In this document: piece by piece, positions 44,799 to 52,783 of the stretch
Position numbering within the stretch: position 1 is the stretch's first letter
Layout of the letters: every line of letters starts with the position of its first letter
DNA from: Clostridium culturomicium
GTDB lineage: Bacteria; Bacillota; Clostridia; Clostridiales; Clostridiaceae
DNA: 64,000 bases
NCBI RefSeq assembly: GCF_000821305.1
Contig: NZ_CCXK01000017.1
Location: forward strand, 1,579,504-1,643,503
Direction: 5' to 3'
Program-made: the position numbers and the translations under genes
The notes under the pieces: model-generated
What the model saw: the letters and a program-made list of their open reading frames with translations, nothing else
Told to the model about the DNA's origin: nothing
Databases searched by the model: none

Positions 44799-46104
44799 CT
44801 TCTACTTGCACCTCCCTGTCTATCTGAGAAGCTTCTGAAGGGTTCTCTTTAGCTTCTTTCTTTAACTGCTTTATCTCCAATTCTACGTCTTGTACAAAAG
44901 GTAGCTGTGATAACTGTGTATGCTTTGATACAATACCAGAAAGCGCAGCCATAGTTGAAGCTATCTCTGAATCATTGATTGGTAAGTTGGAGCTGAACTT
45001 TATCTCTATATCGAGAGGATCTATAGAAGCTCCATATCTTTTCATGTATGTGTTAATCATATTAAGTCTTTTAGCAAGTCCTTTTCTAAACCATCGCTCT
45101 TTCTCTTGTCTTAGCTGCTCAAGAGATTGAAACTTGAACTTAATAGCTACTCCACTAAGGTTGCCTGAAAATTCTGTGTCAGTAAGGTCTGGTGTAAAGC
45201 TGAACTTGTGAATGTCATGCTTTATTCTATCTTTGATATTTTGTGCGTAAGTATCATTGATTGTCTTAACTAGCCAATCTGCGTCACCATCGCCATCAAC
45301 TAAAATAACTTTATCATCTTTAATCTTTGCTATATCATCTTCATCTGTGCCAGATAAGTTCTTTAATTTAAGCAGAGCGTCTGTAAAGTCCTTCAAATCA
45401 TCAAGTGATGTAGATGTTGCGTCATTGTATGCGTCTACAAGACTGATTACATCTTCAAAGTCACCTTTTTTGAACTTGTTGTTCCTGTACTCGATCACAG
45501 GACAATGGCCGATATTATGAGTTTCTGTCTTAAGCAGCTTGTATGAGAAGTCCTTAGGTGTGCAAGTATCTTTGATGTACTCATAAGTAGCTACTTGTGA
45601 TGAATCATACACTTCCATAATGACTCTTACTTTGTTATCAGCCAGCTCCTGTTCATCGAAGATTACTGCGTCTGTAATTGTTGGCTTTATCTTCCCATCA
45701 TCTAGGGTTAATACGTTGCGAGGATCTACGGAAGCAAAACAGTATTTACTAGCTTCATCTAAATAGATAAGTTCATACGCTACTCCGAAAATACTCATAT
45801 CAAGAGCTAACTCTGCATTGTGTGAGCTTTCATAGTTATAGCGATGTATCTTCTCCAGCTCTTTCATTTGTTCAGCTTGATACACATAAGTAATAGGCGA
45901 ACCTATGAAATAGCCTGTAGCCATTGTTGAAATATATTTAGGATAGTTATTCATTATCTTACTAGGAGCTTGTCCGTTGCTTCGATTTGGTTTATATAAA
46001 ATGCTATGCTTACCGTCATAATAATTAAGAAGCTTCTCTAGTCTAAGCTTGTTACTAATACAGTAATTATCATATAGCTTTCTTGCTTGTTCGAATGTTA
46101 TCAT
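44761..46104 (-). CDS. Portal protein (SPP1 gp6-like)
   Basis: The 447-residue protein begins MITFEQARKLYDNYC and has the portal pattern NRSNGQAPSKIMNNYPKYIS, YRNNKFKKGDFEDVISLVDAYN and SGVAIKFKFQSLEQL. Portal rings form the DNA entry channel and dock the terminase. The start at 46104 is chosen for its AAGGAGG; the longer frame to 46137 crosses this site. No MuF-like minor head gene follows it. Confidence 0.92.
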   Translation of the reverse strand: MITFEQARKLYDNYCISNKLRLEKLLNYYDGKHSILYKPNRSNGQAPSKIMNNYPKYISTMATGYFIGSPITYVYQAEQMKELEKIHRYNYESSHNAELALDMSIFGVAYELIYLDEASKYCFASVDPRNVLTLDDGKIKPTITDAVIFDEQELADNKVRVIMEVYDSSQVATYEYIKDTCTPKDFSYKLLKTETHNIGHCPVIEYRNNKFKKGDFEDVISLVDAYNDATSTSLDDLKDFTDALLKLKNLSGTDEDDIAKIKDDKVILVDGDGDADWLVKTINDTYAQNIKDRIKHDIHKFSFTPDLTDTEFSGNLSGVAIKFKFQSLEQLRQEKERWFRKGLAKRLNMINTYMKRYGASIDPLDIEIKFSSNLPINDSEIASTMAALSGIVSKHTQLSQLPFVQDVELEIKQLKKEAKENPSEASQIDREVQVEDDNKKSEPNNQE

Positions 46105-46131
46105 TGTTTCCTCCTTAATTAAAAATTTGAA

Positions 46132-46211
46132 GTTCATTTTTTAGGTGTTATTTGAATACAAAAGTTCATTTGAGGTTCACTTTTTAGGTGTTATTTGAAT
46201 ACATAAGTTCA
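46132..46211. repeat. Tandem 37-bp repeat between terL and portal
   Basis: Copies at 46132-46168 and 46175-46211 differ at two or so positions and have a 43-base period. Each begins and ends with GTTCA, so each copy is itself bounded by short direct repeats. It lies in the 110-base gap before the portal gene and could be a protein-binding or packaging-related site; it does not code. Confidence 0.75.
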
Positions 46212-46214
46212 CTT

Positions 46215-47447
46215 TTATAATCCTAATGCTGACTTTTCTAATGTTCTTAGTCTGTTCTTTGTATTGAATTTCTCACAGCCATATCTTATTGCGTCAATAC
46301 AATGATTAAAGTCATCGATAGGCTTGTTTATATATTCTTCTGTCTTCTTATCCTTCTGCCATGTGTAATTCTGAAACTCTGTTAAAGTGTTTACGCATTT
46401 ATCAGAGATGACTATGTTCCTGGATTGGAGCCATAAGATACCATGGAGGATACTATCCGAGCCTTTCTTTGCTGCTTCTATCTTCAAGCCTTTTAATTTA
46501 AGCTCCTTGATTAATCTAGGCTCTGCACAGTCACCGATTATGCGATATTTATTAAAGCCTTTCTTAACTACAGAGCTGTAGATTTCATCTGTAAGCATGT
46601 GTAGGCGATATATTTCATCAAGTATATATAGGGTATCAGTAGAAGCTGAATAGCCAAGTAGAATGGCTGTGGTTGGATCATTTGTAAAACCGAAGTCCAT
46701 TCCAATAATGAAGCTGGTGTCTTTCGGAAGTTCTATGTCCTTCTCTTGCATGACTTGATAGTTTGTTAGTATCAGTTTATCCAGAGTTGCGTAATCTCCT
46801 AGTGCGTAAACTTTAAAATAAGTTGGGTTTGTCTTAGCCATGTTGAGTAGATTGTCTACATAGGCTTTAGGTAAAAATGCGTTATCTTTGTAGTTGGTTT
46901 TCAATATGAAAGTGTTTGGAGGAGCTTCTTTTTCAAAGTAGGTCTTATAGGTCCAATTAGCTTTTGACACAGGGTTGAACATCATCATTATCTGCTGGTT
47001 AGAAGCTTTACTTCTAAGTCTTAAGTCTAGCTGTGTAACATCATCATAGTTTAGCTCTGTAGCTTCTTCGATAAGGATATCATCAATACCAGATATTGAT
47101 TTGATTTTCTCTCTGTCATCTAAACCCTTGAAAATAAAAAGAGAGCCATTCTTAAGCGTTATACTTAAGTTGCTCTTATTGATCTTACTTGTATTATAAA
47201 GTCCCATCTCAGATAAGCCTGTGACAAATTCTTTAAATATGGAATCTCTAATTGTAGCTCCTACTTTTCTTATAACAAGAGCTGTACGTTTTTCTCTACT
47301 GTATTTTAAGATGAAGTATTGTATAGCGAATTTGGATTTGCCACTTCCAGCTCCTCCATAGAGTACTATAGTACGTTCCTTCCTTGAGAAAACAGGTTGA
47401 TATGCTTTATTAATAGCTACTTGTACTTTAGCCATCTTGTACTCCAT
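46215..47447 (-). CDS. Terminase large subunit (PBSX type)
   Basis: The 410-residue packaging motor has Walker A YGGAGSGKSKFA, Walker B DDILIEEAT and the C-terminal nuclease motifs GMDFGFTNDPT and RIIGDCAEPRLI, ending in YKNRLRTLE-like helices. These identify a Terminase_3/Terminase_3C protein. It overlaps the small subunit by 20 bases; an internal start MAKVQVAINK near 47435 is equally plausible. Confidence 0.95.
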   Translation of the reverse strand: MEYKMAKVQVAINKAYQPVFSRKERTIVLYGGAGSGKSKFAIQYFILKYSREKRTALVIRKVGATIRDSIFKEFVTGLSEMGLYNTSKINKSNLSITLKNGSLFIFKGLDDREKIKSISGIDDILIEEATELNYDDVTQLDLRLRSKASNQQIMMMFNPVSKANWTYKTYFEKEAPPNTFILKTNYKDNAFLPKAYVDNLLNMAKTNPTYFKVYALGDYATLDKLILTNYQVMQEKDIELPKDTSFIIGMDFGFTNDPTTAILLGYSASTDTLYILDEIYRLHMLTDEIYSSVVKKGFNKYRIIGDCAEPRLIKELKLKGLKIEAAKKGSDSILHGILWLQSRNIVISDKCVNTLTEFQNYTWQKDKKTEEYINKPIDDFNHCIDAIRYGCEKFNTKNRLRTLEKSALGL

Positions 47448-47802
47448 TTTCTACAAAGCATACTTCTATAGTAGTAGAGTTATCTATTTCTTCTTGTAGT
47501 GTAAACATATTGTATTTCTTCATCAGAAGCTCTGCTGCTTTAAGTCGGTCTGAATCTCTTTCGCTACTTCTCATTAAGCCTGTTAAAGTAGTGAGTATTT
47601 CTCGCTGATCTGCAATCATCTCATCTTGCAGTTGAAGAAGCCTTTCATCGATATAATCTCGAATTTCTTGTTTTTGCAAGTTTTCATTTCCAATCGAGCC
47701 AGCAGACTTCTCTGAGTAACCAGCTAAGCGAGCAGCTTCGCTTGCGTTGCCAGATTCTATGTAAAAGTCTGCGAATCTCTTTTGTTTTAAAGTCAGTGAC
47801 AT
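47428..47802 (-). CDS. Terminase small subunit
   Basis: The 124-residue protein begins MSLTLKQKRFADFYIESGN and has the helix-turn-helix ASEAARLAGYSEKSAGSIG, the standard DNA-recognition domain of TerS. It binds the packaging site and hands DNA to TerL. The ATG at 47802 is preferred to the GTG at 47814 because the latter overlaps the AAGGAG site. Confidence 0.93.
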   Translation of the reverse strand: MSLTLKQKRFADFYIESGNASEAARLAGYSEKSAGSIGNENLQKQEIRDYIDERLLQLQDEMIADQREILTTLTGLMRSSERDSDRLKAAELLMKKYNMFTLQEEIDNSTTIEVCFVENGVQDG

Positions 47803-47823
47803 TAACGAAGCCACTCCTTTCTA

Positions 47824-48000
47824 TTATTTTTTTATACTTGTTTTAATTACTGTTACGTCATAATGCGTACCAGTTTTCTCTGCTTTAATCTCTAAGGCTT
47901 CTGTAATCTCTTCGCCCTCTTTGATTAAGGCAGAAATTTGACTGTTAATATAACTATACAGTTCCTCATCTGTTTCGATTTTTACTGTTTCTTTACACAT
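47824..48000 (-). CDS. Small phage protein, 58 residues, before terS
   Basis: The reading frame starts MCKETVKIETDEELYSYINS and ends VIKTSIKK. GAGGAG precedes the ATG with normal spacing and the gene ends 21 bases before terS. The product is charged and soluble; it is not recognised. Good signals and tight packing support a real gene. Confidence 0.68.
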   Translation of the reverse strand: MCKETVKIETDEELYSYINSQISALIKEGEEITEALEIKAEKTGTHYDVTVIKTSIKK

Positions 48001-48040
48001 ATTATCTACTCCTCTATCTAGTCTAGTAATTCTATAATCT

Positions 48041-48178
48041 CTATCTAGTTCCTTTTAATTCTTTGATTTTACTATCTAGTTGTCTGTTTAAAGCTATAGA
48101 GAAACCTGTAATTAACCCCATACTAGCTCCTATAAGAATCATGATTATTGTATAGATTATAAATAATGCTGTGTTCAT
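48041..48178 (-). CDS. Small single-TM phage protein, 45 residues
   Basis: The frame starts MNTALFIIYTIIMILIGASM with one membrane helix (about residues 4-29) and a basic tail ending KIKELKGTR. AAGGAG lies 8 bases before the ATG. It is compactly placed upstream of the 58-residue gene. The function is unknown; a membrane-acting role is possible from the topology. Confidence 0.62.
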   Translation of the reverse strand: MNTALFIIYTIIMILIGASMGLITGFSIALNRQLDSKIKELKGTR

Positions 48179-48270
48179 TTAATTCTCTCCTTGCTTTTTA
48201 TTTATTAAAGTTATAAAATATATTTGTTAAGTAGAGCGATGTTTGACTCAACATCATTCTCGAAGCACAG

Positions 48271-48960
48271 CTACGCAAGTAGTTGTGCTTTTTTGTTTGC
48301 AAATTGTTCTGTTTCTATCGCCATGATAGGATAGAAGCAATCTTTATCTAAAGTAAACTTGTTATGTGTAACCGGCACTTTATAGCCTAACTTATTATCC
48401 ATGTTTTTCAATGACACTAATGGGCAATTTGCTTTAACGAAGCAAGGATCTATTACTGCGTATAAGTTGTTTAATGTATCTATAAACAATATATAATAGT
48501 TGTTGTATTTATCTGTATTATGTATTTTATGCTTTTTTACTGGGATAGTGCTGTATATTAGATTAGTACACTGCACTTCTAAGTAATACTGCGTGCCATC
48601 TTGCATTGTCACTAAAAAATCTGGCTCTGTAAAAGAATCCTTATTTCCATCTAGCTGTATCCCATTTTTATCTGCTCCTATTTTCTCTACAGAAGAGATG
48701 TAAGTGTCATATGTGAAGCAATGTCTTAGCATTTCTTCAAAAAAGTTATTGACTATTACTCTCTCGATATAATCTTCTTTCACCCTGTTTCCTTTTGCAT
48801 AGTCATAAGTACTATCAAATTGTTGGCTTGAAAAAAAGTTTATCTGTTCTTCTAAGTATGCTTCTACATCTTCCATATCATATTCTAAGCCGAAGTTTTG
48901 GTTTAACTTGTACATACCTTCCAAAGTGTATTTTTGTTTGTTGCTTCTAAAATTAATCAT
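48271..48960 (-). CDS. Putative PD-(D/E)XK-like nuclease or DNA-associated protein
   Basis: The 229-residue protein contains EPDFLVTMQDG followed by QYYLEVQCTN, which fits the PD-x(n)-ExK core of the PD-(D/E)XK nuclease fold with Gln in place of Lys. An N-terminal helical region with YDYAKGNRVKEDYIERVI precedes it. The Gln replacement and lack of other signatures make nuclease activity uncertain. It is divergent from the 87-residue rightward gene and may belong to the early or DNA-processing set. Confidence 0.5.
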   Translation of the reverse strand: MINFRSNKQKYTLEGMYKLNQNFGLEYDMEDVEAYLEEQINFFSSQQFDSTYDYAKGNRVKEDYIERVIVNNFFEEMLRHCFTYDTYISSVEKIGADKNGIQLDGNKDSFTEPDFLVTMQDGTQYYLEVQCTNLIYSTIPVKKHKIHNTDKYNNYYILFIDTLNNLYAVIDPCFVKANCPLVSLKNMDNKLGYKVPVTHNKFTLDKDCFYPIMAIETEQFANKKAQLLA

Positions 48961-49077
48961 TTGTTTTGTTCCTCCTCAATAATTGGTTGATAACCTTTTA
49001 TTACTTGGAACTATGTATTAATACACAGTCACTTCTAAATATTTTTGATATAATAAAATAAAAAGGAGCTGTGTGTT

Positions 49078-49341
49078 ATGTATAAAGATATAAACTATCT
49101 AGCAGATATATTATTAAGTGCTATTATTTCTATTCGAGAAAATATGAATGAAGTTACTGCGAATCAAGTGACAGAAAATCTTCTAAGCAATTCAGATTGG
49201 CATGTATTAGCCGAATATATGGAGGACGCAATAGAGCAGTCCAATTTTGACACTGTGCTTGTTAAAGAGCAGCTAGTTTATTTCTTAAAAACCGATAATT
49301 ATTGGATAACTTGGACAAAAAAATGTGCCCAGCTTTTTTAG
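49078..49341 (+). CDS. Small acidic phage protein of unknown function
   Basis: The 87-residue helical protein begins MYKDINYLADILLSAIIS. AAAAGGAG lies 9 bases before the start and an extended -10 element (TGATATAAT) lies near 49050. It reads rightward within a leftward region, so it is an independent unit. A GCCCAGCT/AGCTGGGC hairpin overlaps its 3' end. I do not recognise it. Confidence 0.72.
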   Translation: MYKDINYLADILLSAIISIRENMNEVTANQVTENLLSNSDWHVLAEYMEDAIEQSNFDTVLVKEQLVYFLKTDNYWITWTKKCAQLF

Positions 49342-49360
49342 GAGCTGGGCTTTGAGGAGA

Positions 49361-49411
49361 GATTATGTGAGCATTATATAATAGTTTTAAAGGAGAGAAA
49401 TTATGAACTAA
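49361..49411 (+). other. Two minimal start-stop units with strong RBS
   Basis: GAGGAGAGATT is followed by ATG TGA (49365-49370), and AAAGGAGAGAAATT by ATG AAC TAA (49403-49411). Both have Shine-Dalgarno spacing as good as real genes, with TATAAT between them. They could be lambda bar-like minigenes, or decayed gene starts. Confidence 0.35.
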
Positions 49412-49458
49412 GCACTGCGAGCGACTTAGCACTTAGTAATACTTAAAATAAGTTTATA

Positions 49459-50412
49459 CTATATATAACGATCCATTTTAGTTATTTTTGATGGTTCATC
49501 TTCACTTTTTTCAAGTTTTTCTTCTAGTTCTGCAAGTTTCTGCTCGAATAAGCATATAAGCTTCATATGCGTATGAATTGGAAGATGATCTATGTAATCT
49601 TCTATAAACTCGCTTACATTAACTTTATCTTCTAGTGTAGTCTTCTCGCTATACACTATATCAAATACTACATCTTCATCGATGTATTTTTTTATTTGTC
49701 TTATTCCCTTGTTGTTAGTCAATTCTCTTAATATATTTATGTTATTCATGTTTTCTATCTCCTTTGCTGTTCCATTATATTGTCTATAATATGTGTTTAA
49801 TACTCTCTTAGCAATTCGCTTTCTAAATGCTGGTGCATTATTGTTTGCGTTAATCCCACTACATTCTAAAAACTTAAGCTGGGTTTTTGTTAAGATCGCT
49901 TCCTTATTCTTTAAGAACCATTTTATAAAAGGGTTATGGCTATCTTCTATATCATCATATATGTTGCTATTAGATATTAAAAAGCTATCTATAATCTCTT
50001 CACCTGTGGCTTCATCAATTCCATATGCTTCAATAGTCGAGAAGTTCATATCTCCATATTTACTTTTTTTAAGTTCATCTTTTATATGACCTTCAACTTT
50101 CTTTTCTAAAAAGCTCCAGTATGTAGCCATAAGCTTATCTTGTTCATGTAGACGTTCGATTATATATTCTTCTGTAATCTGTCCAGCCTTAATTAGTTTC
50201 TTTGTTTCTCTTACTATAACTAGAGCTACTTCCTGTGTTATATCATCAGCTGTATAGTATTCGCATTCTTTAGAGTTCACTATTGAGCTGGCTATCTTAT
50301 TCAATTTAGCTATCATTGGATGCTTCGGCACTAAGTTATAGCCATAATACTCGGATTTAAAATAATTGTTAGTTTCTTTTGTAGTATAGAGATGTTTCAT
50401 TAATTTGTTCAT
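49459..50412 (-). CDS. Phage early protein with sigma-factor-like features
   Basis: The 317-residue protein starts MNKLMKHLYTTKETNNYF. It contains DDITQEVALVIVRETKKLIK, which resembles sigma region 2, and a helical RIAKRVLNTYYRQYN segment in its C-terminal half that could be a degenerate region 4. Proteins of this kind sometimes switch on late genes, but the match is weak. The start at 50412 is chosen for AAGGAG 9 bases upstream; the longer frame begins at 50433. It overlaps the 88-residue gene by 44 bases. Confidence 0.5.
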   Translation of the reverse strand: MNKLMKHLYTTKETNNYFKSEYYGYNLVPKHPMIAKLNKIASSIVNSKECEYYTADDITQEVALVIVRETKKLIKAGQITEEYIIERLHEQDKLMATYWSFLEKKVEGHIKDELKKSKYGDMNFSTIEAYGIDEATGEEIIDSFLISNSNIYDDIEDSHNPFIKWFLKNKEAILTKTQLKFLECSGINANNNAPAFRKRIAKRVLNTYYRQYNGTAKEIENMNNINILRELTNNKGIRQIKKYIDEDVVFDIVYSEKTTLEDKVNVSEFIEDYIDHLPIHTHMKLICLFEQKLAELEEKLEKSEDEPSKITKMDRYI

Positions 50413-50635
50413 CTTCATCTGCTCCTTCATCATTTGTTTTATTGTTTACTAATAAATCATTTAAAGTTGCTCTAGTTAAAACTAGCTTAGTTACATCTAT
50501 ATTTTCACGCACGTATTTACTAAGTGCTTTATTAATGGCTTCTTCTTGAAGTTTTTTCTTTATCTGTATTCTTTTAATTATGTTAAATTTGCTACATTGT
50601 CTTTCTAATTTATTTTCTCTTTTTAGTATATTCAT
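50369..50635 (-). CDS. Small basic/acidic phage protein of unknown function
   Basis: The 88-residue protein has a strongly basic N-terminal half (KIKKRIQIKKKLQ-like) and an acidic tail (TNDEGADEDEQINE). AAGGAG stands 7 bases before the ATG. The motif ACAAATGATGAAGGAG before this gene recurs before the next one. It is coupled to the following gene by overlap. Confidence 0.6.
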   Translation of the reverse strand: MNILKRENKLERQCSKFNIIKRIQIKKKLQEEAINKALSKYVRENIDVTKLVLTRATLNDLLVNNKTNDEGADEDEQINETSLYYKRN

Positions 50636-50763
50636 CCTCTTACTCCTTCATCATTTGTTATTAGCTTGTTGCCTTTCTATAAATAGTATTACTGCTATAT
50701 ATATGCTCTTTACACATTAAGATAAAAATATTTTTCAAAAAAGTTAAAGAAGTGACAACGATA

Positions 50764-51681
50764 TTAGATTGCCACTTTTAATTTCTTGTTTCTGTTTATA
50801 TAGTTATCTACTTTTACAATCTTGCCTGCTTCTAAGTCGATATGAGGTACTTGCTCTAAGCCTGCTACTATCCATTCTTGTCTAGTGTCTGTCATAATAT
50901 CATAGTAACTTTCTCTGCTGACGCTATCCATCATATCATTCGCATGTTTTGCTACAATATTAAAGTTCATCATACTTTGTTTAGCTCTATTAACCCATGT
51001 AGACTTTTGGTCTGCACTTAGTACATTAGGTCTTACTGCTGTTATATTCTTAATCATTTCTTTTATAAGATTAGCTCTCTTGCCTTCTGTAAGCTCTCCA
51101 GACTTCTTAGTAGTTGGCATTTGTACTACTACAGTTTCTTCTTTCTTCATAGAAGGAGGTGCTGGAGGTTTTGGTAAATTCATAGATGGTCTTATTGTAG
51201 GTCTAAAACCAGCTGGAGGTTTAGGTAGGCTTAGCTTCGATGTATTCATAGGAGGAGCAGAAGGTGTTGCCGAAGCTGGCTTAATATCTGTAACCTCTTC
51301 TTCAACTGCTTCATCTGTGTACTTCTCTTCCATAGAAGGGTAAGAGAAGTAGTAATAATTAGATTTATGCTTACTACCGCTTGCCTTACTCTGCTCCCAA
51401 GCTATCCACTTCTTCTCTCTAAGAATGTCTAAGTATTTAAATACTGCTCTTTCACTCATGCCTGTTTTTTCTGCTATAGAAGAAGCAGACGGAAAACATT
51501 CTCCTGTTTTAGTATTAAGTCTGCTTAGAAGTTCTTCATATACAACCCACGCATACACTCCAACTTCTGTTAGTATCCTATTTCTTAAATGATTATTGAC
51601 TTTAGTGAATGTATACTTATTATCTAAGTAATCTCTGTATTTTTTTCTGCTTTTGTTTATTTCCATTGCTTTCCTTTTCAT
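50764..51681 (-). CDS. Helix-turn-helix phage replication-type protein
   Basis: The 305-residue protein has an N-terminal winged helix (about residues 55-110, SASSIAEKTGMSERAVFKYLDILREKKWI) of the kind found in phage replication initiators. A Pro-rich linker follows (about residues 135-185, PPAPPSMKKEE) and then a helical C-terminal domain. It may bind the phage origin and recruit host replication proteins. AGGAG lies 9 bases before the ATG. No helicase loader or primase domain is visible. Confidence 0.7.
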   Translation of the reverse strand: MKRKAMEINKSRKKYRDYLDNKYTFTKVNNHLRNRILTEVGVYAWVVYEELLSRLNTKTGECFPSASSIAEKTGMSERAVFKYLDILREKKWIAWEQSKASGSKHKSNYYYFSYPSMEEKYTDEAVEEEVTDIKPASATPSAPPMNTSKLSLPKPPAGFRPTIRPSMNLPKPPAPPSMKKEETVVVQMPTTKKSGELTEGKRANLIKEMIKNITAVRPNVLSADQKSTWVNRAKQSMMNFNIVAKHANDMMDSVSRESYYDIMTDTRQEWIVAGLEQVPHIDLEAGKIVKVDNYINRNKKLKVAI

Positions 51682-51682
51682 C

Positions 51683-52036
51683 TTAAATCGCTCCTATTCT
51701 TTCTCTATATTCTCCAAGGTTAATTATTTTGTTTTTCTTAGTTTCTACAACCTCTACAGGCTCTTCTGGCACATAGTACATGATATAGTAATCAATCAAT
51801 CTTTTGTTCTTTTTACCTGCTTTTTTTTCTCTAGTAAACATATTTGTTGCTTCTAGTTTCTTATAAGCTACTTCAAAAGTTTTCTGTCCAAGTTTGCTCG
51901 CTTTTCTTAGCTGGCTTTGAGAAGATATTATGTCACCGTCTTCATCTATCTGAGCCATAATAGCAAGATATATCACCAATCCATTCGGTCCGCATTTTTC
52001 GATTATATAATTAAAGGTTGAAATATTTATATCCAT
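51683..52036 (-). CDS. Small winged-helix phage protein
   Basis: The product is 117 residues, starting MDINISTFNYIIEKCGPNG. It has a winged-helix pattern (SQSQLRKASKLGQKTFEVAYKKL) similar to the N-terminal domain of the next gene. GGAGGAGG lies just before the start at 52036; the longer frame begins at 52078. The two adjacent winged-helix genes may act together at the origin or in early control. Confidence 0.72.
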   Translation of the reverse strand: MDINISTFNYIIEKCGPNGLVIYLAIMAQIDEDGDIISSQSQLRKASKLGQKTFEVAYKKLEATNMFTREKKAGKKNKRLIDYYIMYYVPEEPVEVVETKKNKIINLGEYRERIGAI

Positions 52037-52061
52037 GTTTTCTCCTCCTCCTACTCTATAG

Positions 52062-52271
52062 TTAATCCTCTTGCTCATTCATTCTAATGTTAATTCTTCC
52101 GTTTTGCATTTTGTTCTGCTCCTTTACTTTTGTACTTACATTACCGGTAAAAAATTTACTTATAAATTTGTCTGATACTCTAGTATTACTACTACTTGTC
52201 CTTATCTTACACATATGCAGATATTTTTCTTGTAGATTGCTCTCCTTGCCATACGCTCTCGGGCTCACCAT
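52062..52271 (-). CDS. Possible small early protein
   Basis: A 69-codon frame follows the strong leftward promoter and ends 25 bases before the next gene. The initiator is uncertain: the ATG at 52271 has only a weak GAGAG upstream. A strong AAAGGAG lies inside the frame before the last 15 codons. The first codons (MVSP) are repeated in a second, shorter frame near 52391. It may be a leader peptide region and not a stable protein. Confidence 0.35.
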   Translation of the reverse strand: MVSPRAYGKESNLQEKYLHMCKIRTSSSNTRVSDKFISKFFTGNVSTKVKEQNKMQNGRINIRMNEQED

Positions 52272-52391
52272 TTCTCTACTCTCTCAACTGCCTACGTTTA
52301 TTCATTACTATGTTTGTTTATCTTATTACACACTAGCTTGAAAGTTTTTTCTCTGACGCACACCTCGCTTGCTCACTCGGGCTCACCATTT
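52258..52391. repeat. 16-bp direct repeat in the early leader
   Basis: CTCGGGCTCACCATTT occurs at 52258-52273 and 52376-52391. On the minus strand each copy reads as ATGGTGAGCCCGAG, opening two short frames. It lies in the leader downstream of the leftward promoter. The 331 bases 52272-52602 hold this leader and the promoter region and no other gene. Confidence 0.7.
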
Positions 52392-52490
52392 TCAGATTTG
52401 TACTCACTTGCTATGCTTTATATTATGTTATCTTTTTAAAAACTACCCTAATCCAGAAAGTTTTTTAATATTTCGAATTGCTATACTAAT

Positions 52491-52519
52491 ATATTAACAA
52501 GCTGTATACATCTTGTCAA
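52491..52519 (-). promoter_or_regulatory. Strong leftward early promoter
   Basis: On the minus strand TTGACA and TAATAT are separated by exactly 17 bases. It faces the early gene run ending at 49459. Its -35 box overlaps one arm of the inverted repeat at 52517-52540. Confidence 0.8.
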
Positions 52520-52540
52520 CATCTTTTGATCATAATGTTG
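52517..52540. promoter_or_regulatory. Candidate operator between divergent promoters
   Basis: CAACAT-N12-ATGTTG is an inverted repeat whose two arms overlap the -35 boxes of the leftward and rightward promoters; TGATCA lies in its spacer. A repressor bound here would block both promoters. The RHH protein encoded next to it is the obvious candidate. Confidence 0.6.
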
Positions 52541-52566
52541 CATTGTGATGATATCTTTTATATAAT
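52538..52566 (+). promoter_or_regulatory. Rightward promoter of the RHH gene
   Basis: TTGCAT and TATAAT are separated by exactly 17 bases. The predicted leader is about 30 bases, with GGAGG before the start at 52603. Confidence 0.75.
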
Positions 52567-52602
52567 ATATGTAGAGAAACAAATAACGGAGGAGTGTTAT
52601 AT

Positions 52603-52755
52603 ATGGGAACTATTAAAGAAAGCAATACAAGAATAGCTGTAACTATCGATAAGAAGTTTAAGGCAGAGTTAGAGAAGCTGGCTGAAAAAGAAGGCAGAAG
52701 TTTATCAAACTTAGCTCTGATGGCCATTAAGGAATACTACAATAATCATAAGTAA
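52603..52755 (+). CDS. Ribbon-helix-helix (CopG/Arc-like) DNA-binding protein
   Basis: The 50-residue protein reads as a beta strand (TRIAVTIDKKF), a first helix (KAELEKLAEKEG) and a second helix (SLSNLALMAIKEYYNN), the minimal RHH fold that binds DNA as a dimer through the paired strands. GGAGG precedes the start. It is expressed rightward, away from all lytic genes, from a promoter facing the leftward early promoter. It is the only regulator-like gene in this position, so it may be the lysogeny repressor. It could instead be an accessory regulator. Confidence 0.85.
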   Translation: MGTIKESNTRIAVTIDKKFKAELEKLAEKEGRSLSNLALMAIKEYYNNHK

Positions 52756-52756
52756 G

Positions 52757-52782
52757 AGAGTGCCAAACGGTGCTCTTTTTTC
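52757..52782 (+). terminator. Terminator of the RHH gene
   Basis: AGAGTGCC and GGTGCTCT form an 8-bp stem with two wobbles and a 4-base loop, followed by a T-run. It makes the RHH gene a single-gene unit. Confidence 0.8.
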
Positions 52783-52783
52783 T

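Noticed and set aside
48266..48297. Terminator of the PD-(D/E)XK-like gene
   Set aside because: The 11-bp hairpin has its T-run on the plus strand and lies inside the gene's 3' coding end, so it does not terminate this minus-strand gene.
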